Below, one piece after another: positions 56,980 through 64,000 of a DNA stretch of 64,000 nucleotides. The number at the start of each line of letters is the position of its first letter. Positions within the stretch are counted from its first letter, which is position 1. Where the stretch lies: assembly GCA_900312665.1 (NCBI GenBank), contig ONZQ02000005.1:1963077-2027076 (forward strand), given 5' to 3'. Both the position numbers and the translations under genes were made by a program. The stretch comes from Cephalotrichum gorgonifer (Eukaryota > Ascomycota > Sordariomycetes > Microascales > Microascaceae). The notes under the pieces are model-generated. The model had not been told where the DNA came from, searched no databases, and was given only the letters and a program-made list of their open reading frames with translations.

Positions 56980-59520
56980 GGTGATGTTCTCACTCTCGGA
57001 TCGCGGCGAACGAGCCTTAAGGCGGGCGAAGATGAGATGGGACAAAGGAAAAGAAGAATTAGACGGAAACGCGGATCCGCGCCCTGGTTTCCACCTCTAT
57101 TTCTATTGCTCCTCTACTGCTAGGGCTCAGGGTGCCTGCCCTGCCTCGGACGATGGAGTTATCTGGGGTTGATCAGTTTCACATGTTGTGCAAAGTACTG
57201 ATGCAGGGGAAATCACCTCCCCCTGCATCGCCTTTGTATCGCGATTTTAGGGGAGAGGGCCCGTCCCGCATCCTCTGCCGATAGCTCTCCCGCCCCTTTC
57301 AAACAGCGTAAAACAGTCGGAGCCGATGAGCTCCCGCTTCTGATTGGCTCGATCCGATCTCGTCGTTGGGAGACAAAGCCACACCAGACACGCGCACGGG
57401 CCGCGCAGTCACGGTATCGCAAAATGATAGGAACCGATCGCAGTGTCAATGCGAGAATCCCCGATGAAGATTTAAGCCATCACACCTCGATCAGGAAGAT
57501 GCGACATTGTGAATTTGGGCGGGTGGGTGCACGCCCATCATTTCGATTCATGCGACCAATCACGACCCTGCCGCAAGCCCCGTACCCCTGCCCCTTACCT
57601 TACCCCTGCTCTTACCCCTCCACATTTCAACCTTTCCCTGTTAATGCATTGTTGGAGGGGATTCTAACTATCACTTCAGGTGCCTGGTGAGCCTGACTTG
57701 CGTCCCCTTTCCTGGTTGAAGGGGGGGGAGGGGGCGGGGATGGGTTTCAGCCACATCCGACATGTACAGAGTACCAAGCCAGTTATGCAAGATATGAACC
57801 TGATATCAGGTGGGTTCAGCTGCCAGCATGGCACCTACCGGTCCCTTGGGCGGTGCACACCTGTTTTAGAATTACTAATTCATAACGTCAGGGCTTTCGA
57901 TGAAAAGAGAGCAAAAAAAAAAAAAGGGTATCAACCTGTTATAGACACTCGACTAACAGGAAGAACAGCCATTGGTAAGGCAAAGATATCCACTAAGTAT
58001 TGTGTATCAGCACTTTACCAGACATTCCCCGCCTTTCCATGCCCAGGTCTGGCTGATGCACCCCGCCTCTGTACTCGTCTGTGTGTCAGCATCTGTGTGT
58101 CAGCAGGATGGTATGCAGGGTACGCACGGATAATTTTCTCATTTGAAAATGTCCTAACATCAGCAAGTCACTTCATGCGGGCCATTTGCGGACGAGGTAC
58201 CACATTACAAATAAGAAACCGTGCCGTCTTTCATCCAACATGAATGGCTAGATATTTTCGGAGGCACATGGACCCTGAAGCTCATCTCCCCTGATCAAAA
58301 TGTTGACTCTATTATCGACCGCCCCCAAGTTAATCAGGTAAATATCCAAACGCTTACGACGCTCGGCCCGCCTGGGGCCCAAAGGAACAGAGTCGCCGAC
58401 GGGCAAAAAGCCTGCATTTAAACGCCCACGCAAACACAGTATTACTACCATGTGTCGGCGGGGAACACTCCGTCTTTGATGCTTGCTGCAAGTGAGATCC
58501 GCGCGTCCATCCCCGTTTAACTTTAAATTTAAATCTTAAATTGTCAGGCGATCCTGCGCTAAAATCGGAATGCGAGCGCTTTCCTTCGCCGATACGAGTA
58601 CAGTCGCCGAGACAGAAATTATCCATCTACATTCCAGCGCTTGTATCGCAATTCCGCTTGATTCGTCATTGTTTTGTCATTCCTTGATAGTGGTGGATAT
58701 CGTGGCGGCCAGCGAGTCAATATCATTCCCGGCACCAGAGTGTTCCGTGATTTGAAGAGGCAGTGTCGGGATTTCTCCTGGCGTATATCCGTGCTGTGCA
58801 AAGCATGCGCTGCGCACGCAATACATACTGGTCGTGGCCGCCAGTAGAAAAATTGCCGACCGAAAAAATGCAGGTGGGAGGGAGGGGCTGTGCAGACCGG
58901 TCCTCCCTCTTCGAGTAAACAACTCGTAAGCGCAATAACACCGGTTCAATTTTCTGGCCAGCCGATTGGCCACAAATAACCGAGATCGAAGGTTCCGCTA
59001 CTATACTTAGATCGACTGAGCGTCCAGGATTAGATAGGCGAGAGTGGGCTGTAAACAAGGTCCCTGCATCCGATATTGTGTTTTCCGTTCGCTCCCGTGT
59101 CGGCTCGTCCACAAGCGGACCACCGAAGCAGAGCTCATTCCCCACTCCAACGGCGGCTGTCTCTGCTCCCGGCGCCGCGCCACACAATCTGAGGAGAAGG
59201 GCTGCCACTCGGCGTTTATCGCCCTGTACGCCCACAGCCGATGCCACGTTCGTGGGCGGCCTGGGCCTATCTTTAGACGCTTGTAATATAATTTCATCTG
59301 TAATGATCGAGCTTCGGCTTCCCTCAATAGACGCCTCTCCAGGCTACATAAAGAGACCATCCGCGCGCTTCTTGACACCTCTTTCTTATGTAGATCATCA
59401 GAACATTCCAAACAAACATCATCACTACAAACAAAACACACCATCAATCCTACCTCTCTCTTTCCATACCCGAAAGCATCACACACCAACCTCCAACTAA
59501 ACCAAACCACCACATTCACA
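56980..59520. other. Long intergenic region
   Basis: About 2.5 kb without a convincing gene. A pyrimidine-rich CCCTTACC-type stretch lies at about 57580-57625, a G run at 57721-57730 and an A run at 57910-57922. It must include the promoters of both flanking genes. Confidence 0.45.
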
Positions 59521-59895
59521 ATGAAGGCCGCCATCTTCACCAGCGTCATCCTCGCCGCTTCCACCGCCTCTGCTCTCCACCTTCCCCGCGAGGGCGCCCC
59601 CCGCGCCGCGAGGTCTACCCCCGATACCACAGTTGTGGACGAAACCAACTCGCCCATCTCGAAAGCCGAGTTCACTCGCCTGTACAATTTCGTCGAGGAG
59701 CTCATCAACAGCGACGACTACGTCGGGCTCTCCGCCCTCAACTTCCTCACCCGAGAGGCGCTCGAGGACTTCGACTCTACCACCGGAGAGCATAAGCCTT
59801 CCGAGACGCCCGCGGCTGTCACCAAGCGAAACAACCGCTCCCTTGGGCAGCAGTTCAGCAACTTCGGCAACTTCTTCGGCGGCGGTCGTCCTTAA
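59521..59895 (+). CDS. Small secreted protein with Kex2-type site and Gly/Phe-rich tail
   Basis: Single-exon frame of 124 residues. It begins with a clear signal peptide (KAAIFTSVILAASTASA). A spacer with RSTPDTTVVDETNSP and an amphipathic segment (FTRLYNFVEELINSDDYVGL) is followed by a Lys-Arg pair at 102-103, a Kex2-type cleavage site, leaving a 21-residue C-terminal peptide that contains SLGQQFSNFGNFFGGG. No cysteines occur, which is unusual for a fungal effector. This plan fits a secreted precursor that releases one peptide. Function is unknown. It is flanked by long non-coding DNA on both sides. Confidence 0.78.
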   Translation: MKAAIFTSVILAASTASALHLPREGAPRAARSTPDTTVVDETNSPISKAEFTRLYNFVEELINSDDYVGLSALNFLTREALEDFDSTTGEHKPSETPAAVTKRNNRSLGQQFSNFGNFFGGGRP

Positions 59896-60522
59896 GGGCG
59901 CTACCCTCATTTATTTTTCTCCTCTTCGATCGGCTCCCGGCCTTCGCCCGAGGTCAACAATTACATTTTTTTTGACTTCAGTCATGTATTTTTTTGGAAC
60001 ATGTGGCATCAAATATTATAGAGCTAGAGCTCTTTTTGTCTGCATAGATTGCCCAACAGTTTTTGTTTGAGGGATTCACTGCTGTTGGTTATATGGCGCA
60101 TTACATAATTTTCTCTTCTTTTATGGCATATATATTTCATGCAATTCTTCATATATACTCAGAATAAGGGGAAATAGTTAGACGGGTGTTTTGTTGTAAT
60201 AAACGGGATTTCTGCATTCAACTTGACCCCACAGCCTTTCAGCTTGAAAATGCAAGAAAGGTAAGCCCTCCTTTGCTGGTAGATTCCGTGTCATTGCTCG
60301 CACGACCGTGGCCACCAGAATCGACTCGTGCATGGCCTCTCACTGATGGCCAAGCCGGACATACCGGGTAAATCCACCATCCCTGGCTACAACCGGAGAT
60401 ATCATTCACGTCCGTCACTCACGGGGAGGTGTTTAGCCCTCTAATATATTCGTTTCCACCCCGGATCGCTGATTCTTCGCGCAAAGACCAAACGTCTATC
60501 CAAGTCACTTATTTCTCACACC
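59896..60522. other. Intergenic region
   Basis: About 630 bp, A/T-rich from 59985 to 60160 (probably the 3' untranslated end of the small secreted protein gene) and then the promoter of the dehydrogenase. No other feature seen. Confidence 0.5.
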
Positions 60523-61648
60523 ATGGGCACCTTCGCAGGATTCATATACCGCCAGCTGATAGTCAAGCCCAAGCCTTTGGCGGCGAATGTACGTCTCGAC
60601 GGCAAGACCGCTCTCGTGACCGGTGCCAACGCCGGCCTCGGTTTTGAAGCAGCTAGGGAGCTTTCTTCGCATGGACTGGCCCGCTTGATTCTTGCCGTCC
60701 GCACCGTCTCCAAGGGTGAGGAAGCCAGGGATATGATATTGGCTGAGAGTCCGGGGGTCACGGTGGAAGTCTGGGCACTTGACCACGAGTCCTTCGTCAG
60801 CATCGATGAATTCGGCAGGCGGGCTTCTGAGCTTGACCGTCTCGACATCGTCATTCTGAATGCTGGTGTCAAGAATCTAGACTACGTTGAGACGAAGACG
60901 GGCCATGAGTCGCATCTTCAGGTACACCATTGCCCCCATCAAAAGTCTCCCTCTTATCCTCGGTAGCATTGGCTAATCCGCCGCCTAGGTCAACCATCTA
61001 GGAACAGCCCTTGTATCTGTGCACATGCTCTCGCCCCTCAGCCGAACGGCCAAACTCCTCGGCTCCCCTACGCGACTGACCATCGTATCCTCCGAGAATC
61101 ACTTCTGGGCCAATTTCAAGGAGCTTCAGGCCGTCAACACGCGTGCGCAGCTCGATTCATATCGGGACTGCTTCAGGGGACTCGACAGGATCAACATTGA
61201 GGAGTACAGCACGAGCAAGCTCCTTAACGTTCTCTGGATGTGCGAGTTGAGCGGACGGGCTGGAAAGATGGGACTCGACATTGTTATAAACTCAGTCAAT
61301 CCTGGATTATGCGCCAGCTCTCTCCATTGCACGGATCCACAGGCTACAAGAGCTGTCAGGTTGATAGCCTACACATCTGCTCAGGGGGGCTACTGTCTGA
61401 CCGACGCAGTGGTCCTCCACGGAGAGGCACGTGGGGCCTACCTCAGCGAACAAAGTGTGAAGGAGTAAGTTGTGTTCCAACCCCTGGGATTGGCGTTTCC
61501 AGACAGACTAACCTCCCGTAGCCCATCGACGTTTGTCCTATCTGGCGCCGGCCGGGGCGCGCAGAAGAAGCTATGGAAGGAGACGGTTGATTTGCTCAAG
61601 ACGGAGGCACCTGTCGTCGAAATTCTCCAAAGTTTAACTTCAGTGTGA
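60523..61648 (+). CDS. Short-chain dehydrogenase, retinol dehydrogenase-like
   Basis: Predicted 333 residues from three exons: 60523-60921, 60989-61464, 61522-61648. The cofactor motif TGANAGLG, then AVRTVSKGEEAR (NADP-preferring type), DIVILNAGV, the catalytic YSTSK and SVNPGLC are all present. The overall plan, with QVNHLGTALVSV-type text after the first intron, matches fungal retinol dehydrogenase/WWOX-like SDRs. Substrate unknown. It is not near other metabolic genes. Confidence 0.88.
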
Positions 61649-61932
61649 AAAGAGTGCCTCTCGGCTCTGTAGGTGGTTTCTGAAAGAGTATGCGGGCTTC
61701 TGTGGGGTCTTTGCGCTGTAACCTGTGGGAATATTCTTGCCGTATATGTATGATTCCCAGTCAATGGAAGCCTCAGCTCGTGGTATTTCACTTTTCCATT
61801 ATTTTCCACCTTCCTGGGTGTATTCTGAGTCATCACGACATAGACGAATATCAAACGGGCGGTTAACTGCACCAATTATCGACCCCGTAAAGCACGGGTG
61901 AACCTCCTGCTATTTCAAACATATCTAGCCTG

Positions 61933-63389
61933 TTATTCTGCCTCAAGGTTCCAGTTGTTACAGTTCGGATAGCGGTAGTCTGTCAAGTTAGCTTCAAAGT
62001 ATCTAGCCTGCGGGAAGGGAGAATCGGTACATACTATCATAGGGTGGAACCCAGAATTCAGTTGAGTTAACATAGCACCAGTCTGTCGTCAACTAGACAT
62101 AAAAAGGTTAGAAAATGCAGTCCGCAATCTATCTTGGTGTTAACTTGCCATCCAGATTAAATCATAGCCATCGCCGTAAATGTAACATTGGCTGACGACC
62201 GTCTGGTTAAATTCATAGATAGTCTCCCGGTGATTCGTCGCGTTCGTAACAGAGCTAGGGTGGGTATAACAGCCAGCGTATTCTTCGCCGATCTGCTCGG
62301 GTTGGAGCCATCGACGTATTGGTCCTCTCTCTAGGTCATTTGGGTCGTTCGCACCATCTGATTCATTCAGACGGGGGCCGAATTCGGGGCCGCACCATTC
62401 CAAGCGATCTCGATCTAGAGACGAAAAACAACAGGCTTTTGTAAGCTAGGGAAGAGCGAATAGCAGTAAGGTTCTCATAGTTCGATTACCTGGAGTGTCC
62501 CATAGACCTGAGCCGCTGACCCAGCAGAGATCCAGTGTCTGCGAAGGGAGTTAGTGGCGAAATAGAATCCACGAAGCCCAGTTCTGGCCAAACAAACCTG
62601 ATACCAGTAGCTTCACGACCGATATTCGTTAACCATTCTGCTACCTGAAGCCTAGTTGTTTCTTTTCTTGGTGGTCATGTCAAACTCACTAGTCATCCAT
62701 AACAGTGGCGCCTTCCGCCCAGCAGGTGAGTGTCACGTCAAGGTCGCGACCGTAGTACTTGATCGTCTCATCGCTAGTATAGTATCCCCACTTGCATTCC
62801 GAGAGATATCGGACTGTGGCTGGCTGTTTGGTGATTCTAAGGGGAATATGTCCACAAAATTCCAGCTCTGCCGAGACTGTTAAGATTGAAGAAGGAGGAT
62901 AGTCGTTAGCGGCCGTAATGGCCTTCCGAAATTGATTTGTTCTCAAACTCACAGTCGCCCTCGTATTCGACAAGGTCATATTCCGGCACATAGCATTGCT
63001 CATTAGTCTTTACTATACGGCAAGAGCAAACATTAGCTACGTCTCGGAGGTCGCTTCTAGCTTCTTGCTTACGCCACAGGTTGGAATCTCCAACGAAGTC
63101 ACCCCTATTATTCGTCATCAGGTCCCGTCTTTATGTGGTACGGGAGCAGCCTCGGGTCTTACTCAGTCCAGCACGATAACTCGTAGGTATCGCTACGCGA
63201 CGGTGAATCGGGGCGAACGCAGAGATTGTACGGGCAGGTTCTACAGAATGTAGATAATTCGACCGTGCCGTTGATGGTCGGTTTGATTTGGGCGGTGATG
63301 GTTCGTTTGGAGGCATTCTCGACAGCCAAGCCGTGGGTGGACTGTACATGCACGAGGAATAGCGTGGCAGCGACAAATAGGATAAACAT
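61933..63389 (-). CDS. Secreted cysteine-rich protein with SH3-like tandem repeats
   Basis: Predicted 318 residues from nine exons: 63389-63163, 63104-63073, 63012-62953, 62876-62704, 62644-62594, 62538-62490, 62414-62145, 62082-62035, 61979-61933; the whole joined frame is open. A signal peptide (FILFVAATLFLVHVQSTHG) leads to repeats of one pattern: YELSCWTEGD..WLKT..QCYV, then VTLTCWAEGA..WLTN..LCWVSG, then YDLIWMANWCYVNS. Exon borders fall at the same places in the first two repeats. The spacing CWxxG...W.....CYV suggests an SH3-like beta fold as in bacterial SH3b cell-wall binding domains; this is inference. Two splice donors (gttatg, gtttgg) are weak. It should be secreted and disulfide-bonded. 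Function unknown. Confidence 0.7.
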
Positions 63390-64000
63390 TTTGACACTGT
63401 TAGACGAAGCCAGATGGTTTGATGTTGAAGTGACTGCGTCCTGGAGCAGGTCGCGAAGGCAAGCGTGCTCTATATATAGAGCGTTGGATGTGTCACTGGA
63501 ATGTGGACCCCGCCCGTGGGATCGGCGAGTTATAAACCTGGCTATACGCTGATAATATCCTCCCGTGAATATTGCGGGGCAAGGGTTATGTTATGGGACA
63601 GAAAAATAATACGCGAAGCTGGTGTGTGGTCTCGTGTGGTTGACATTCGGCACCCGTATCCGGGTTGGCAATATAATATTAATTAAATATCGTCAAACCA
63701 AGGCTCAGTGCCCATATTTTCTATGCATGTGCTTTTGTCAACGTATCCGGTCGCCTTCTCCGGACCTGGTAATCACTAAAGAATGATACGATGTAAGCTT
63801 AGCTGCATCTGAGCCGGGAACATGCAGGGGGATGCAGGAAATCAAGGCTATCGTCAAAATTTGCAAGAGTGGCAATCTTGCCAGGACTACATATTGTATT
63901 TAGTATGAATCCCTCACTCCAGGCTTCTGGCAGAATCGTGGGCTTCAGGCAGAATCGTTTCATCTCGGACCTAGTACAGCAGCCACAACATGATCGCCCA
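63390..64000. other. Intergenic to window end
   Basis: About 610 bp, likely the promoter of the secreted repeat protein. A short direct repeat GGC(T)TTC(T/A)GGCAGAATCGT occurs twice near 63922-63958. No gene seen; the window cuts the right side. Confidence 0.45.

Noticed and set aside
57575..57630. CCCTTACC-like stretch resembling telomere repeats
   Set aside because: Units are irregular and not TTAGGG/CCCTAA; no tandem array exists.
62590..62720. Apparent frame conflict in the cysteine-rich repeat protein
   Set aside because: Two weak but valid GT donors (at 62703 and 62593 on the minus strand) keep all nine exons in frame.
1..64000. CRISPR arrays, IS elements, bacterial promoters or terminators
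   Set aside because: Not expected in this fungal DNA and none was seen; intact transposon frames were also absent.

Overview
The window is genomic DNA of a filamentous ascomycete (Pezizomycotina). The evidence is short GT-AG introns (about 50-160 bp) in most genes, and typical families: a hybrid PKS-NRPS, a Zn2Cys6 regulator, DHA2 transporters, a Pth11-like receptor, a LaeA-like methyltransferase and secreted xylanases. Species cannot be fixed from sequence alone. No CRISPR, operon or other bacterial feature is present. Exon joins below were worked out by hand; unless stated, lengths are divisible by three and reading frames stay open.

Left flank (1-18 kb): a Pth11-like membrane receptor, a short-chain dehydrogenase, a DHA2 transporter, a cysteine synthase-like enzyme fused to a rhodanese domain, an F-box protein, a tRNA-Thr(AGT) with a nearby copy of its 3' half, a large membrane protein with an apparent frame break, a LaeA-like methyltransferase and a Gfo/Idh/MocA oxidoreductase.

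Central biosynthetic cluster (about 19.0-41.0 kb): a 4013-residue PKS-NRPS (KS-AT-DH-MT-degenerate ER-KR-ACP-C-A-T-R, minus strand), a cytochrome P450 (+), a Zn2Cys6 regulator (-), a DHA2 exporter (+) and a separate enoyl reductase (-). Likely logic: the megasynthase builds a C-methylated polyketide with the enoyl reductase acting in trans, joins it to an amino acid, and releases it through a reductase that keeps its Tyr-Lys pair, so an aldehyde is the expected product. The P450 oxidises it, the exporter removes it and the regulator controls the set. The shared PKS/P450 promoter has inverted and tandem repeats that look like regulator sites. No Diels-Alderase or hydrolase of the cytochalasan type is present here.

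Right flank (41-64 kb): a secreted protein of unknown function, a repeat-rich gene-poor stretch with a 20-N assembly gap, a divergent GH43/GH10 pair sharing XlnR-type sites, two membrane proteins, a J-domain protein, a small Kex2-type secreted protein, a second short-chain dehydrogenase and a secreted cysteine-rich repeat protein.
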